DNA of 64,000 bases from Gordonia terrae. GTDB taxonomy: Bacteria; Actinomycetota; Actinomycetes; Mycobacteriales; Mycobacteriaceae. The notes beneath the pieces are model-generated. The model had not been told where the DNA came from, searched no databases, and saw nothing but the letters and a program-made list of their open reading frames with translations. The position numbers and the translations under genes were made by a program. The DNA lies in NCBI RefSeq assembly GCF_001698225.1, contig NZ_CP016594.1:3410001-3474000 (forward strand), given 5' to 3'. This document shows positions 29,325-39,635 of the stretch, in pieces; the stretch's first letter is position 1, and the number at the start of each line of letters is the position of its first letter.

Positions 29325-30272
29325 GTGTCCCCGCATCCCCGTCGCCTCCGGTCCGTCGTCTCGTCGATCGCAGCGGCGACCGCGCTGTCGGTCCTGGTCG
29401 CGGGATGCTCGTCGGATGCCGACGAGACGTCCGGCGATGCGCGGCCGAGCACGTCGGCGGGCTGCAGCGCGGACTCACCGTCCCGTGCCGCCGGTGCGGC
29501 ACCGGTGCCGATCGCACCGGCGACGGTGACGATCGTCGACCCGGGCAACGGCGAGCGCCGCGTGCCCACCACCGCACCGGATGTCGCGACCGCCCAGTCG
29601 GTGACCCTCGTGACGACGTCGGAGGTCGCGTCGCCGGGCAGCGCGGACGCCCAGACCGTCGAGATGCCCCTCACGGCACGCTTCGGCTGTGCCGATCTCG
29701 CCGACCTCGAACTCGACCTCGGCTCGGTCACGTCCCCCGACACCACGTTGAACGACGCGATGGCGGCGATGGCCGGTGCGACGGCCGGGCTCACCCTCGG
29801 TCCGGGATACGCGCCGGTGTCGCTGCGTATCGCGCCGCCGAAGCAGGCGGGCGGCGAGGCGCGGCTCGCGGTCGAGCAGGCGCTGGTCTCGGCGTTCAAC
29901 ACCGCCGTGGTACTGCCGACCGAACCCGTCGCGGTCGGCGCGACGTGGCGCAGCGAACGGGTCATCGCGGCGGCCGCGACCGTCACCCAGACCATCGAGG
30001 CGCGACTCACCTCCTGGGACGGCAACCGGCTGACCATCGACTACACGGCCGACGAGACCCCGGTGAACTCGGTGTTCGCGATCCCCGGCGGTGGTGACAG
30101 CCTCACCATCAGCCGCTACAGCTACGCCGGCGAGGGCACGGTCACCGTCGATCTGACGCGCGGGCTCCCGGTCTCCGGTGAGGCCACCTATCGCGGGGCC
30201 CGAGAGCTGGTCGGCGCGGACCCGGGCCGCCCGCTGCTCCAGCAGACCGGCCTGTCCGTCACCTGGCGCTGA
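29325..30272 (+). CDS. Putative secreted lipoprotein, function unknown
   Basis: 315 aa. The GTG start at 29325 opens a typical lipoprotein signal ([20 protein letters not shown], lipobox VAGC). The mature part shows beta-rich segments ([60 protein letters not shown]) without a motif I can name. The upstream 200 bases stay open in this frame but lack any signal, so the longer ORF is rejected. Divergent from lspA. Confidence 0.75.
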   Translation: MSPHPRRLRSVVSSIAAATALSVLVAGCSSDADETSGDARPSTSAGCSADSPSRAAGAAPVPIAPATVTIVDPGNGERRVPTTAPDVATAQSVTLVTTSEVASPGSADAQTVEMPLTARFGCADLADLELDLGSVTSPDTTLNDAMAAMAGATAGLTLGPGYAPVSLRIAPPKQAGGEARLAVEQALVSAFNTAVVLPTEPVAVGATWRSERVIAAAATVTQTIEARLTSWDGNRLTIDYTADETPVNSVFAIPGGGDSLTISRYSYAGEGTVTVDLTRGLPVSGEATYRGARELVGADPGRPLLQQTGLSVTWR

Positions 30273-30279
30273 ATGCCGA

Positions 30280-30319
30280 CGGCCCCGGCTCGCCGACATT
30301 GGTCGGCGATCCGGGGCCG
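30280..30319. terminator. Strong bidirectional hairpin between two converging lipoprotein genes
   Basis: Nested stem of 9 bp (CGGCCCCGG / CCGGGGCCG) and 7 bp (CGCCGAC / GTCGGCG) with a 2x2 internal loop and a 4-base loop. It begins 7 bases after the stop of the plus-strand gene, and the minus-strand gene ends at 30398. Confidence 0.75.
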
Positions 30320-30397
30320 CGGATCATTGTCGGCGAGAGACGCGCCGGAAGGCACCGTCGGGGACGCCACCCCACTCGGTGGCGAGGCGGACGGAAG

Positions 30398-30925
30398 TCA
30401 GCTCGCGGGGGCGCACATGGCGCTCTCGACCTGATAGAGGCCGAGGAGGTTGCACACGGTCTCGTTCGAGAGCTTCCAGCGTCCGTCGTCGAAGACGATG
30501 GTCGACTCGGCGTTGGTCGGCGGGTTGCCTGCGGTCTCGATCCGGACCTTGACGCGGGCCTTGTTGGGGCCGGCGCTGATCACGGGGTTGACGAGCACCC
30601 AGTCGACGTCGGAGTTCTCGGCACGCGCCTTGACCAGCTCGTCGAAGATCGCCGGGTCCTTCTCCGATCCCTCGACGAGCTCGACCTTCTCGGCGCGCGG
30701 GATGTCCGGGTCGACCGCCTTGTCGACCAGCTCGTTGAGGGCCGCGATCGACGGCGGGTTGCTGCCGTCGGTGATCTCGGAGCCATCGCCGCCGGCGGCT
30801 GCGGTGTCGGTGCTGGTGAGCGTCGGTGCTGGTGGTGCGTCGGCGTCGTCACTCCCGCAGGCCGCGACGGTGGTCATCAACGCTGCCGCGATCATGGTCG
30901 CGCCCAGAAATTTCCGATACTTCAA
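30398..30925 (-). CDS. MTB12-like lipoprotein
   Basis: 175 aa. A lipoprotein signal (KYRKFLGATMIAAALMTTVA, lipobox VAAC) is followed by a Thr/Asp/Gly-rich spacer and a domain that resembles the mycobacterial low-molecular-weight antigen MTB12 (CFP-2): AALNELVDKAVDPDIPRAEK, VELVEGSEKDPAIFDEL, then a C-terminal beta strand STIVFDDGRWKLS. The start is TTG 30925 with a strong GAGGGAG five bases upstream; the ATG ten codons in would cut the signal. Secreted or envelope role; molecular function unknown. Confidence 0.78.
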   Translation of the reverse strand: MKYRKFLGATMIAAALMTTVAACGSDDADAPPAPTLTSTDTAAAGGDGSEITDGSNPPSIAALNELVDKAVDPDIPRAEKVELVEGSEKDPAIFDELVKARAENSDVDWVLVNPVISAGPNKARVKVRIETAGNPPTNAESTIVFDDGRWKLSNETVCNLLGLYQVESAMCAPAS

Positions 30926-31001
30926 CGATCTCCCTCACTGTGTTCTCGGGCATGGGGTGCGCCGGTGGGCGCTACTCGTACCGCGATGCCGGACGTGTCT
31001 G

Positions 31002-31045
31002 CCGGGTACGACCCGGCCGATCATCGTGCCGGGTACGACCCGGCG
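31002..31045. promoter_or_regulatory. Pair of identical 17-base inverted repeats in a divergent spacer
   Basis: GCCGGGTACGACCCGGC occurs twice, at 31002-31018 and 31029-31045, each a 7-bp dyad around ACG, with centres 27 bases apart. They lie between the divergent MTB12-like gene and ansA. Paired identical dyads between divergent starts suggest an operator for a dimeric regulator; the spacing is not a whole number of helix turns. Confidence 0.45.
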
Positions 31046-31183
31046 GGCCCACACCACTATGCCAAACGACGAGCACTGTGGGTCCCCGGTACCGACGACA
31101 CCCCCGACGATCCGGCAGTCCGGGGCGGCGCCGAGCAGGCAACGCTTGACGGGCCGGTCGGGTTCCGGTGACCCTTGGGCACC

Positions 31184-32167
31184 ATGACAGGCACCCGTCC
31201 CACCGGCACCCCCGCGATCGTGCTGATCAGCACCGGAGGCACCATCGCCGCCCACCGCACCGCCGACGGCGCGGTCCCCGCCCTCGGTTCCGCCGAACTC
31301 CTGTCCGTCACCGGCACAACCGACACGGGACCCGCGATCCGCACCGTCGATCTGATGTCGGTGGACAGCTCGGCGATGACGGTCGCCGACCAGTTCGCGG
31401 TGGTCCGCGCGATCGCCGACGCGCTCACCGACCCGGCGGTCCGCGGTGTGGTGGTCACACACGGAACCGACACGATGGAGGAGACGGCGTTCCTCGCCGA
31501 CCTGTATGCCGCCGACGACCGGCCGGTCGTGTTCACCGGCGCGATGCTGCCGTCCGACTCCCCGGAGGCCGACGGTCCGGCGAACCTCGGCGCCGCGCTG
31601 GCCGCGGTCGTCGATCCGGCCGCGCGCGGTCGGGGCGTCCTCGTGGCCCTGGGCGGTCGGCTGCTACCCGCACGCGGTCTGTTCAAGGTGTCCACCACCG
31701 CCCTCGCTGCCTTCGACACCGTGCAGGCCGCCGGTCCTGCGAACGACCCGCCGCTCCCGCGACGGGTGCTGACGGAACCGGTGCCGGTGGGGCGGACGGC
31801 GCGGGTCGACGCCTTCACCCTCTACCCGGGCGTGTCGCCGGGTCTGATCGCCGCGTCCGTCGCCCAGAACGCCGCGGGGCTGGTCCTGGCGGCCACCGGG
31901 GCGGGCAACACCCACCCGGACATCACCGCGGAGGTGGCCCTCGCCGTGCAGCGCGGGGTGATCGTCGTCGTGACGAGCCGGGTCCCCTACGGCGAGGTGT
32001 CGGCGACCTACGGCGGGGGCGGCGGTGCCGTCGATCTGTGTCGGGCCGGCGCGATCGTGTCGCCATGGTTGCGCGCCCCGCAGGCTCGCATGGCCCTGAT
32101 CGCCCTGGTGACCGCGGGCCACGATCGCGATGCGATCGCGGATTTCTTCGTCGGCCGACACCCCTGA
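31184..32167 (+). CDS. ansA: L-asparaginase (AnsA type)
   Basis: Hydrolyses asparagine to aspartate and ammonia. 327 aa from ATG 31184; a TTG three codons earlier is less likely. The two signatures are present: IVLISTGGTIAAH (catalytic Thr) and VVVTHGTDTMEETAFLADL (second Thr and Asp). No signal peptide is seen, so it should be cytoplasmic. The placement between lspA and dinB, on the opposite strand to both, is the same as in M. tuberculosis (Rv1538c). Confidence 0.93.
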   Translation: MTGTRPTGTPAIVLISTGGTIAAHRTADGAVPALGSAELLSVTGTTDTGPAIRTVDLMSVDSSAMTVADQFAVVRAIADALTDPAVRGVVVTHGTDTMEETAFLADLYAADDRPVVFTGAMLPSDSPEADGPANLGAALAAVVDPAARGRGVLVALGGRLLPARGLFKVSTTALAAFDTVQAAGPANDPPLPRRVLTEPVPVGRTARVDAFTLYPGVSPGLIAASVAQNAAGLVLAATGAGNTHPDITAEVALAVQRGVIVVVTSRVPYGEVSATYGGGGGAVDLCRAGAIVSPWLRAPQARMALIALVTAGHDRDAIADFFVGRHP

Positions 32168-32223
32168 GGAGCGCCGCCGGCATCGGTTCACAGCGGGTGC
32201 CACCCGTCGCCCGTACGCGCGGG

Positions 32224-33798
32224 TCAGTCGTCGTGCGGGAGATCCCACTCGAGGCTGTCGAGTGGGTTCGCCGGACGGAGCTCGGGGTCGTCGACGCCGA
32301 AGGTGCGGGTGCGTCCCGGCCCGCTCGTCCGCGTCTCGAACCGCACGGTGACGACTCCGTGTCCACTGCCCTGGACCCAGCCGTGTCCATGATCGGGATG
32401 GGTCACATCGGCGCCCGGCCCGAATCGTCCGACCGGCATCGAACTGCCACCCGGCGCGAATCGTGTGGGTGCGGACAGCGAGTCCGTCACCGGTGCGGCG
32501 AGCGCCGCGCCGACACCGTCGACCACCGGGTCGGCCGTCTCGGCGCCGACCTCCGGCAGAGGCACTGCAATCCGGTCCGCATCCGCGGCGTCGCCCTCGG
32601 CCGTGTCGTGGTGGGTGGTCTCGACATCGCCCGCCCCCTCCGCGAACACATCGTCGAACAAGGCATACTGCTGGACCGCGGTGAGGCCCGAGAAGCTCAC
32701 GCCGACAAGACGAATGGCGCCGACCGACCGGGGGTCGAGGGCGAGTCGCTGCGCCGAGCGCTCGAGATCGTCGAAGTCGGTGGTGGCCGTGGCGGTGGTC
32801 GCCGAGCGCGTCAGTATCGACATGTCGGATCTCTTGAGCTTCAGCACCACGGTGCGCGCGCCCCGTCCGTCGGCGCGCAATCGGCGGTGTGCGTCGACGG
32901 CGGCCTTGCGGATGGCGGGACGGAGCGCATCCAGTTCGACGATGTCCTCGGCAAAGGTCGACTCGGCGCTGATCTGTTTCGCGGACGCACGTTCGGCGAC
33001 GGGCCGGTCGTCGATGCCGTGCGCGAGACGATGCAGGGCGGGCCCGACGGTACCGCCGAGGACGGAGGCGACCTCGACCGGCGACATCGCCGCGAGGTCC
33101 CCGATGGTCACGATGCCCAGGCGCGCCAGGCGATCACCCGACACCGGCCCGATGCCCCACAACTTGCGCACCGGGAGCGAATGCAGGAAGTCGAGCTGCC
33201 CCGACGGCGGGATCACCATCACCCCATCGGGTTTGGCCATACCCGAGGCGATCTTCGCCAGCTGCTTGCCACTCCCGAGTCCGACCGACGCGGCGAGTCC
33301 CACCTCGGACCGGATCCGGGCCCGGAGCAACTCGGCGAAATCGCGGGCCTCGTCGACCGTCGCCCCCACGAGCTCGGCCGGCTCGCCGAACGCCTCGTCG
33401 AACGACAATGTCTCGATGATCGGAACCGCTTCGCGCACAATGCCGAAGACCCGTTTGCTGACCGTGCTGTACACCGAGCCGCGCGGCGGGATGACCACAC
33501 CGGTCGGACCGATGAGCCGACGCGCCTGGTGCATCGGCATCGCCGACCCGGCACCGAACACGCGGGCCTCGTAGCTGGCCCCGGCGACCACCCCGCGTCC
33601 GCCGGACCCGCCGACGAGGACCGGCCGGCCGCGCAGAGTCGGCCGGGTGAGCTGTTCGACGGAGGCGAAGAACGCGTCCATGTCGAGGTGCATCACCCAG
33701 CGCGAGCTGCGTTCGGCCCCCTGTCCGCCCGCCCGGGTCCCGGGGTGCTCCGACACCACACCGCGCCGTTGTGGCGGTTCGGACTCGGGACGTGACAC
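32224..33798 (-). CDS. dinB: DNA polymerase IV (DinB/DinX, Y family)
   Basis: Translesion polymerase, 524 aa. The catalytic motifs are [14 protein letters not shown] and ETLSFDEAF; the little-finger domain ends near residue 395. A C-terminal extension of about 130 residues carries [20 protein letters not shown] and [18 protein letters not shown], similar to the tail of mycobacterial DinB1. The start is GTG 33798. A TANNNT hexamer (TAGACT, 33811-33806) ends 7 bases before it and overlaps the stop of the upstream gene, so a leaderless promoter is possible in addition to read-through. No SOS box is visible near the start. Confidence 0.93.
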   Translation of the reverse strand: MSRPESEPPQRRGVVSEHPGTRAGGQGAERSSRWVMHLDMDAFFASVEQLTRPTLRGRPVLVGGSGGRGVVAGASYEARVFGAGSAMPMHQARRLIGPTGVVIPPRGSVYSTVSKRVFGIVREAVPIIETLSFDEAFGEPAELVGATVDEARDFAELLRARIRSEVGLAASVGLGSGKQLAKIASGMAKPDGVMVIPPSGQLDFLHSLPVRKLWGIGPVSGDRLARLGIVTIGDLAAMSPVEVASVLGGTVGPALHRLAHGIDDRPVAERASAKQISAESTFAEDIVELDALRPAIRKAAVDAHRRLRADGRGARTVVLKLKRSDMSILTRSATTATATTDFDDLERSAQRLALDPRSVGAIRLVGVSFSGLTAVQQYALFDDVFAEGAGDVETTHHDTAEGDAADADRIAVPLPEVGAETADPVVDGVGAALAAPVTDSLSAPTRFAPGGSSMPVGRFGPGADVTHPDHGHGWVQGSGHGVVTVRFETRTSGPGRTRTFGVDDPELRPANPLDSLEWDLPHDD

Positions 33799-33808
33799 CT
33801 CACCGAGT

Positions 33809-34264
33809 CTAGTGAGCAGCGATGACGGTGAAGACGGGGATCAGTTCGGCGTGCGCGGCCAGTTCGTCGTCCGACGACGAGACCTCGAGACCCGCGGGCA
33901 GGAAGCGCGCGACCTCCCACCCCCAGCGCCGCAGATAGTCACGGATGACCGGCGGACGGAGCGCGGGGTCGACTTCGGTGAGGGCCACGACGGTCCGCTG
34001 CCGGCCGCGGCGCAGTTCGGCGGTCCCGGCCGCCCGCGCATTCCGCACCCACTGGGTGTCGCCGCGGACCGCGACCAGGTACTCCGCCCCGTCGAGTCGC
34101 AGCACGTTGACGGGCACCCGCTGCGGCGTGCCGGTTCGCCGGCCGACGACGGTGAGCGTCTGCGCCCCGGCCAGATCGACCCCGCGGTCGGCGAGCCAGC
34201 GGACAGCGCGGTTGACGACGGCGTCGAAGCCGCTCGGGGCCTTGTAGTGGGCAGTCGCGGTCAT
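33809..34264 (-). CDS. Nitroreductase-family, deazaflavin (F420)-dependent oxidoreductase
   Basis: 151 aa, the size of Ddn/FDOR-type split-barrel proteins. Characteristic stretches are [40 protein letters not shown] and [20 protein letters not shown]. Such enzymes reduce small molecules with F420H2; the substrate here is unknown. GAAAGG lies upstream of the ATG at 34264. dinB starts 10 bases after its stop on the same strand, so the two may be co-transcribed. Two TetR-type dyads lie just upstream. Confidence 0.85.
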   Translation of the reverse strand: MTATAHYKAPSGFDAVVNRAVRWLADRGVDLAGAQTLTVVGRRTGTPQRVPVNVLRLDGAEYLVAVRGDTQWVRNARAAGTAELRRGRQRTVVALTEVDPALRPPVIRDYLRRWGWEVARFLPAGLEVSSSDDELAAHAELIPVFTVIAAH

Positions 34265-34293
34265 GTTCGGCCTTTCGTCGAGGTGTCAGGTTT

Positions 34294-34358
34294 CGAGAGC
34301 AGTGCTCTCGCTTTCAGTATGCAGACGCCACGCCCACAAATCAAGAGCACCGCTCTCG
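34294..34358. promoter_or_regulatory. Two related dyads, probable TetR operators
   Basis: CGAGAGCAGTGCTCTCG (34294-34310) is a perfect 8-bp dyad around one base. A second, weaker copy AAGAGCACCGCTCTCG (34343-34358) matches it at most positions. Both lie in the 115-base gap between the divergent F420-type oxidoreductase and the TetR gene, as expected for a local autoregulating repressor. Confidence 0.6.
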
Positions 34359-34379
34359 ATTTGTGGCAGGATCATCGCC

Positions 34380-35072
34380 ATGGCCACCGGACGAAGCCGC
34401 GCGGAGAACCGCGCGATGATGACCGACGAGATCCGTCGGTTGGGACGCGAACACCTGACCACCTACGGGGCCGCCGGGCTCTCCTTGCGCGCCATCGCCC
34501 GCGACATGGGCGTCGTCTCCTCCGCGGTGTACCGGTACGTCCCTAGCCGCGACGAGTTGCTGACCATGCTGCTGGTCGAGGCGTACACCGACGTCGCCGA
34601 CGCGGTCGATGCCGCGGCCGACTCCGTCGATGCCGCCGACCGGCGCGCACGGCTCGCGGCCGCGGCCGCGGCGGCGAGAAGGTGGGCGCTCGCCGACCCC
34701 GCCCGATGGGCGCTGATCTACGGAAGTCCGGTGCCCGGTTACTCCGCCCCCGGTGATCAGACCATCGGTCCGGGTACTCGAATCCCCGTCCGGCTTCTCC
34801 GCGAGTGCGTCGCCGCCCATCACGAAGGCCTACTGCGTCCCGACCTTCCTTCTCCGACAACAGACATCGCTGCCGACATGGACGCCATCCGCGACGAGTT
34901 CGACCTCGACACGCCGGCCGCGGTCCTGGCCGCGGCCACCACGCTGTGGGCGGTGCTCGTCGGCGCGATCAGCCTCGAGACGTTCGGCCAGTACGGAGCC
35001 GACACCTTCGCACACCCCGAACAGCTGTTCCGGTTCCAGATCGAGCAGACGCTGTCCGGACTGTTCGCCTGA
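34380..35072 (+). CDS. TetR family transcriptional regulator
   Basis: 230 aa. The N-terminal HTH is clear: TDEIRRLGREHLTTYGAAGL, SLRAIARDMGVVSSAVYRYV, PSRDELLTMLL. The C-terminal ligand domain includes ARRWALADPARWALIYGSPV and PAAVLAAATTLWAVLVGAIS, common in TetR regulators of small-molecule enzymes. The ATG at 34380 gives the expected short arm before the HTH; the longer open frame overlaps the divergent gene and its operators. It probably represses its divergent neighbour, the F420-type oxidoreductase, and itself. Confidence 0.9.
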   Translation: MATGRSRAENRAMMTDEIRRLGREHLTTYGAAGLSLRAIARDMGVVSSAVYRYVPSRDELLTMLLVEAYTDVADAVDAAADSVDAADRRARLAAAAAAARRWALADPARWALIYGSPVPGYSAPGDQTIGPGTRIPVRLLRECVAAHHEGLLRPDLPSPTTDIAADMDAIRDEFDLDTPAAVLAAATTLWAVLVGAISLETFGQYGADTFAHPEQLFRFQIEQTLSGLFA

Positions 35073-35099
35073 CGTGTCATTCCTCGAGCCGACGGAAGG

Positions 35100-36005
35100 T
35101 CACCGGGTCACGGACCGAGGATGCTCGACCCCACCGAGCTTGTCGGGGTTGCGCATCACGTAGATGTCGGCGATCAGACCGTCGACGACGCGGAGGGTCA
35201 GGACGGTCTGCAACCGGCCGTCGAAGTGCAGGATCATCCCCGGCTGACTGTTGAACATCGCGAACTCCGCGCGATAGTCGTCGAGCACCGCACCGATCCG
35301 GGCGAATCCGGACAGGACCTGCATGACCGCGGGCGCACCACACATGGGCCGGCGGACCGCCGTGGTCTTGCCGTCGCTGTCCGAGGTGAGCACCACGTCG
35401 GGTGTCATGAGGGTCAACAGGGTCTCGGCGTCACCAGATTCAGCCGCCGACAGGAATGCATCGACGATCTCCGCGGCGCGGGCACGGTCCACCGGATCGA
35501 ACCGGGGGCGCCGACGTTCGACGAGGGATCGGGCCCGTTCCGCGATCCGCCCCACGTCCCCCACCGTCGGGGACAGGATCGTGGCGATCGCGTCGGCGCC
35601 GAATCCGAACACCTCGCCCAGGACGTACACCGCGCGGGCCTCGGGCTCGAGTTCTTCGAGGACCACGAGCAGCGCGGTCGACACCGCCTCGGCGAGGACC
35701 CCATCGGCCATGGGGTCATCGTCCAACCGGATGGGCTCGGGCAGCCACGGCCCGACGTAGCCGTCCGCGGCGCGTCGACGGACAGCCAGCGCCTCCACCG
35801 CTCGCGGCACGACCAGCGCGGTGACATGCGTCCGGGCGTCCCCGGACCCGACCTCCCCCGGGCCGGGCGGGCTCTGACACAAGCATTGCCGCACAACGTG
35901 TTCCGCATCGACGGCCGAGCCGAGGATCTCGTAGGCCACGGTGAACAGCAGCGGTCCGAGCGCAGCGTGGTGCGTCGTGCGGGGATCCACATCTGTGCCG
36001 GTCAT
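35100..36005 (-). CDS. ECF sigma factor of the ECF41 (SigJ-like) group
   Basis: 301 aa. Sigma-2 and sigma-4 regions are followed by a SnoaL-like C-terminal domain (about residues 180-295). Group markers are the linker YVGPWLPEPI, DSDGK in place of the usual DGGGK, and NPDKLGGV at the end. In ECF41 factors the C-terminal domain controls activity without a separate anti-sigma factor. The start at 36005 has AGGAGG upstream; longer in-frame starts lack homology. ECF41 genes normally sit beside a target oxidoreductase, decarboxylase or epimerase gene; here the neighbours are TetR and ileS, so the target is elsewhere or is the nearby F420-type gene. Confidence 0.88.
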   Translation of the reverse strand: MTGTDVDPRTTHHAALGPLLFTVAYEILGSAVDAEHVVRQCLCQSPPGPGEVGSGDARTHVTALVVPRAVEALAVRRRAADGYVGPWLPEPIRLDDDPMADGVLAEAVSTALLVVLEELEPEARAVYVLGEVFGFGADAIATILSPTVGDVGRIAERARSLVERRRPRFDPVDRARAAEIVDAFLSAAESGDAETLLTLMTPDVVLTSDSDGKTTAVRRPMCGAPAVMQVLSGFARIGAVLDDYRAEFAMFNSQPGMILHFDGRLQTVLTLRVVDGLIADIYVMRNPDKLGGVEHPRSVTR

Positions 36006-36203
36006 CGTGTCGGCCCTCCTGCATGGGTCGAGCGGTGACGTCGGAAGGAGGTTCCGATGCCGCCGGGTCCGCGCCTTCCCCGGCCGCGGAAGTGACCACA
36101 CGGTACGTGACGTTGCACCCCCTCGAAGGAAGTGCAGCAATCCCGTCCCGGATCACTCCGGCCGCCGGACCGAATCCAGCGGGCGCGGTTCACCCGGCTC
36201 GCA

Positions 36204-39200
36204 TCAACCCGCCTTCGCCACGTCGGCGGTCACGCCGTCACCGAGCTCGATGCTGCCTGCGTCGCCGTCGCCCGTGACGTCGAACCGCACCGCGAGCACT
36301 TCGCCCGCGATCAGATCGGCATGCGTCCGCGCCCAGTCCAGTCGCTCGGCGGGCACGACGAGCCGCACGGTGATCCGGTCGGAGACGTCGAGACCCAGGG
36401 TGCGCCGGGCATCCTGCAACTCGCGGACGCGGTCCTTCGCCCATCCCTCGGCCTCGAGTTCGGGCGTGACGGCGGTGTCCAGGACGACCAGACCGTTCCC
36501 GCCCGGCAGCTCCGCGGTCGAATCGGGCTCGACGGCCACGAGCCGGCGGCTGAACTCGCCCTCGCGCAGTTCGATGCCGTCGGCGACGACCACCTCGGAG
36601 CCGTCGGCACCCTCACTCACCGTCCAGTTGCCCGACTTCACCGCCTTGATCGCGCGCTGGACGTCCTTGCCCAGACGCGGACCCGCGGCCCGGGCGTTCA
36701 CCGCGATCTCGTACCGGCCGTATGCGCTGGCATCGGTGGCGAGCGTGACCGTCTTGACGTTCATCTCGTCCTTGATCAGGTCGACGAACGGTTCGAGTGC
36801 TTCCGCGGTGGACGAGGCCACCGTGAGTCCCGACAGCGGCAGGCGGACACGCAGTTTGTTGGCCTTGCGCACACTCGACGCCGTCGAACACACCGCCTGG
36901 ACCTGATCCATCGCCGTCACCAGGTCGGCGTCGGCCGGGAGTTCGTCGCCCGTCGGCCAATCCGTCAGGTGCACCGACCGCTCGCCGGTGAGACCCCGCC
37001 AGATCGCCTCGGTGGCCAGCGGGAGCAGCGGCGAGGCGAGCCGGCAGGCCACCTCGAGCACGGTGTAGAGCGTGTCGAAGGCGTCGGTGTCCTCGTCCTG
37101 GCCCGCCCAGAAGCGTGCACGGGACCGCCGCACGTACCAGTTGGTGAGCGACTCGACGAACTCGCGGAACGCATCACACGCCCCCGCGATGTCGTAGATG
37201 TCGAGGGCCTCGGTCATCGAGTCGCGGGTCGTCGCCAGCTTCGCGAGGATGTAGCGGTCCAGGACATGCTGTGAGTCCGTGCGCCACACCGCGGGTCGCT
37301 CGGCATAGAGCTGCAGGAAGCTGTAGGCGTTCCACAGTGGCAGCAGAGCCTGCCGGACGCCCTCGCGGATTCCCCGCTCCGTGACGACGAGGTTGCCGCC
37401 GCGCAGGATCGGTGAGGCCATCAGGAACCACCGCATCGCATCCGAGCCGTCGCGGTCGAAGACCTCGTTCACGTCGGGATAGTTGCGCTTCGACTTCGAC
37501 ATCTTCTGGCCGTCGTCCCCGAGCACGATCCCGTGCGCGGCAACCGTCTTGAACGCCGGGCGGTCGAACAGGGCGGTGGCCAGCACGTGGAGCGTGTAGA
37601 ACCAGCCGCGGGTCTGGCCGTTGTACTCGACGATGAAGTCGCCCGGATTGTGTGCCGGCGCATTCGCGGAATCACCACCGTCGAACCAGTCCCGGTTCTC
37701 GAACGGGTAGTGCACCTGCGCGAAGGGCATCGAGCCCGACTCGAACCAGCAGTCGAGGACCTCGGGCACCCGCCGCATCGTCGACTTCCCGCTCGGGTCA
37801 TCGGGATTCGGGCGCGTGAGGTCGTCGATGAACGGACGGTGCAGATTGTCCGGCCGCACCCCGAAGTCGCGTTCGAGGTCGTCGAGCGAACCGTAGACGT
37901 CGATCCGCGGGAACTCGGCGTCGTCGGACACCCAGACCGGTAGTGGCGCACCCCAATACCGGTTGCGGCTGATGTTCCAGTCGCGAGCACCCTCGAGCCA
38001 CTTGCCGAACTGGCCGTCTCGGATGTGTTCGGGCACCCACGTGATCTGCTTGTTCAGCTCCACCATTCGGTCGCGGAACTGCGTGACCGCCACGAACCAC
38101 GAGGGCACCGCCATGTAGATGAGCGGCTGCCCCGACCGCCACGAGTGCGGGTAGGAGTGCTCGATGGTCTCGTGCCGCAGGATCCGCCCGGTGGACTTGA
38201 GGTCCTTGATGATCACCGGGTTGGCGTCGAACACCATGAGGCCCTCGTACGGCGGGACCTGCGAGGTGAAACGGCCACCTGGGTCGAGAGGCTGGACCAC
38301 CTCGATGCCGTTGGCCGTCGCGAGGTCCATGTCCTCCTCACCGAACGCCGGGGCGAGATGCACGACGCCGGTACCGCTCTCGGTGGTGACGTAGTCGCCG
38401 AGCAACACCCGATGCGCATTCGGATGCCCGGCGAAGAAGTCGAACGGCGGTGTGTACGAAAGGTTCTCGAGTTCGGCCCCCCGATGCGTACCGACCACCT
38501 CGGGATCGGCCAGCTCTTTCCCGTACGCACCGAGCAACGCCTCAGCGAGCAGGTACTCCTGACCATCCGCGGCCCGGACGTGCACATAGGTGACATCGGG
38601 ATTGACCGCGATCGCCAGGTTCGACGGCAGCGTCCACGGCGTCGTCGTCCAGATCAGCGCATTGACACCGTCGAGCGACGCGAGCGGACCGTCGGGTACC
38701 GAGAGCGGCATCGTGACGGTGACCGCCGGGTCCTGCCGCATGCGGTAGGCGTCGTCGAGCTTGGACTCCTGGTTCGACAGCGGCGTCTGCTCGTACCAGC
38801 TGTACGGCAGCACGCGGTAGCCCTGGTAGATGAGCCCCTTGTCGTAGAGGGCCTTGAATGCCCACATCACCGACTCCATGAAGTCGAGATCGAGGGTCTT
38901 GTAGTCGTTGTCGAAGTCGACCCAGCGCGCCTGGCGGGTCACGTAGTCCCGCCACTCCCCCGTGTAGCGCAGCACCGAGTCGCGGCAGTACTCGTTGAAC
39001 TTGGCCATGCCCATCTTCTCGATCTCCGACTTGTCGGTGATCCCGAGCTGGCGTTCGGCTTCGAGTTCGGCGGGCAGACCGTGTGTGTCCCAGCCGAATC
39101 GGCGGTCCACCTTCTTGCCGCGCATGGTCTGGTACCGCGGTACCAGATCCTTGACGTAACCCGTCAGCAGGTGGCCGTAGTGAGGCAGCCCGTTGGCGAA

Positions 39201-39401
39201 GGGCGGACCGTCGTAGAAGACGAACTCCTCGGCGTCGGCTCGATTGTCGATCGACGCGGCGAAGGTGGAATCGGTGTCCCAGTACTGCAGCACCCGCTCT
39301 TCCACGAACGGGAAGTCCGGGGCGCTGCGCCCGGTGCCCCCGGTCATGTCGACCTTCGGGTACACCCGAGCGTTCTGGGCGGGGTCGGTCGCGTCGCTCA
39401 C
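36204..39401 (-). CDS. ileS: Isoleucyl-tRNA synthetase
   Basis: 1065 aa, full length. The class I motifs are visible: [17 protein letters not shown] (HIGH equivalent) and [14 protein letters not shown] (KMSKS). It has the usual editing domain and a C-terminal anticodon-binding domain. The GTG at 39401 is taken as the start ([17 protein letters not shown]) with GAGGAG 8 bases upstream; the frame continues further up but that overlaps the T-box leader. Expression should respond to uncharged tRNA-Ile through that leader. Confidence 0.96.
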   Translation of the reverse strand: MSDATDPAQNARVYPKVDMTGGTGRSAPDFPFVEERVLQYWDTDSTFAASIDNRADAEEFVFYDGPPFANGLPHYGHLLTGYVKDLVPRYQTMRGKKVDRRFGWDTHGLPAELEAERQLGITDKSEIEKMGMAKFNEYCRDSVLRYTGEWRDYVTRQARWVDFDNDYKTLDLDFMESVMWAFKALYDKGLIYQGYRVLPYSWYEQTPLSNQESKLDDAYRMRQDPAVTVTMPLSVPDGPLASLDGVNALIWTTTPWTLPSNLAIAVNPDVTYVHVRAADGQEYLLAEALLGAYGKELADPEVVGTHRGAELENLSYTPPFDFFAGHPNAHRVLLGDYVTTESGTGVVHLAPAFGEEDMDLATANGIEVVQPLDPGGRFTSQVPPYEGLMVFDANPVIIKDLKSTGRILRHETIEHSYPHSWRSGQPLIYMAVPSWFVAVTQFRDRMVELNKQITWVPEHIRDGQFGKWLEGARDWNISRNRYWGAPLPVWVSDDAEFPRIDVYGSLDDLERDFGVRPDNLHRPFIDDLTRPNPDDPSGKSTMRRVPEVLDCWFESGSMPFAQVHYPFENRDWFDGGDSANAPAHNPGDFIVEYNGQTRGWFYTLHVLATALFDRPAFKTVAAHGIVLGDDGQKMSKSKRNYPDVNEVFDRDGSDAMRWFLMASPILRGGNLVVTERGIREGVRQALLPLWNAYSFLQLYAERPAVWRTDSQHVLDRYILAKLATTRDSMTEALDIYDIAGACDAFREFVESLTNWYVRRSRARFWAGQDEDTDAFDTLYTVLEVACRLASPLLPLATEAIWRGLTGERSVHLTDWPTGDELPADADLVTAMDQVQAVCSTASSVRKANKLRVRLPLSGLTVASSTAEALEPFVDLIKDEMNVKTVTLATDASAYGRYEIAVNARAAGPRLGKDVQRAIKAVKSGNWTVSEGADGSEVVVADGIELREGEFSRRLVAVEPDSTAELPGGNGLVVLDTAVTPELEAEGWAKDRVRELQDARRTLGLDVSDRITVRLVVPAERLDWARTHADLIAGEVLAVRFDVTGDGDAGSIELGDGVTADVAKAG

Positions 39402-39629
39402 GGCTGGTCTCCTCGTGCCTGGTGATGTCTCATCGGCACGGGGACGCATTCCGGAGGTCTGCGCGGTACCACCCCGCTTGCACCGGGGACCCGGCGCCAC
39501 TCGTCGAACCGCCACGGCGAGTCGCCGGGGTGATCCTGCGGCTGTGACGGGCCACACCCGCCCGGTTCTACTGAGGACCCGAGGGTCCTGTTCTTCCGGG
39601 TGCTCCCCGGTGATGGCCGGATCGACGCG
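39402..39629 (-). promoter_or_regulatory. T-box riboswitch leader of ileS
   Basis: The conserved T-box core (GGGTGGTACCGCG on the minus strand, 39474-39462) is present, with UGGU placed to pair with the ACCA end of tRNA-Ile. An ultrashort stem I, CCGG-CCATCA-CCGG (39620-39607), shows ATC, an Ile codon, in its loop (39614-39612). Between them is a hairpin with GGACCC/GGGTCC arms. Near the 3' end, GACCTCC could pair with the GAGGAG ribosome-binding site, and there is no T-run, so control of translation is likely. This agrees with the known actinobacterial ileS T-box class. Confidence 0.88.
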
Positions 39630-39635
39630 AGACCC

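Noticed and set aside
31168..33795. 875-codon plus-strand ORF running through ansA and dinB
   Set aside because: Arg/Gly/Pro-rich shadow; ansA and dinB carry clear motifs in other frames.
33799..33830. SOS box upstream of dinB
   Set aside because: No TCGAAC-N4-GTTCGA or close variant is present; only a TANNNT hexamer is seen.
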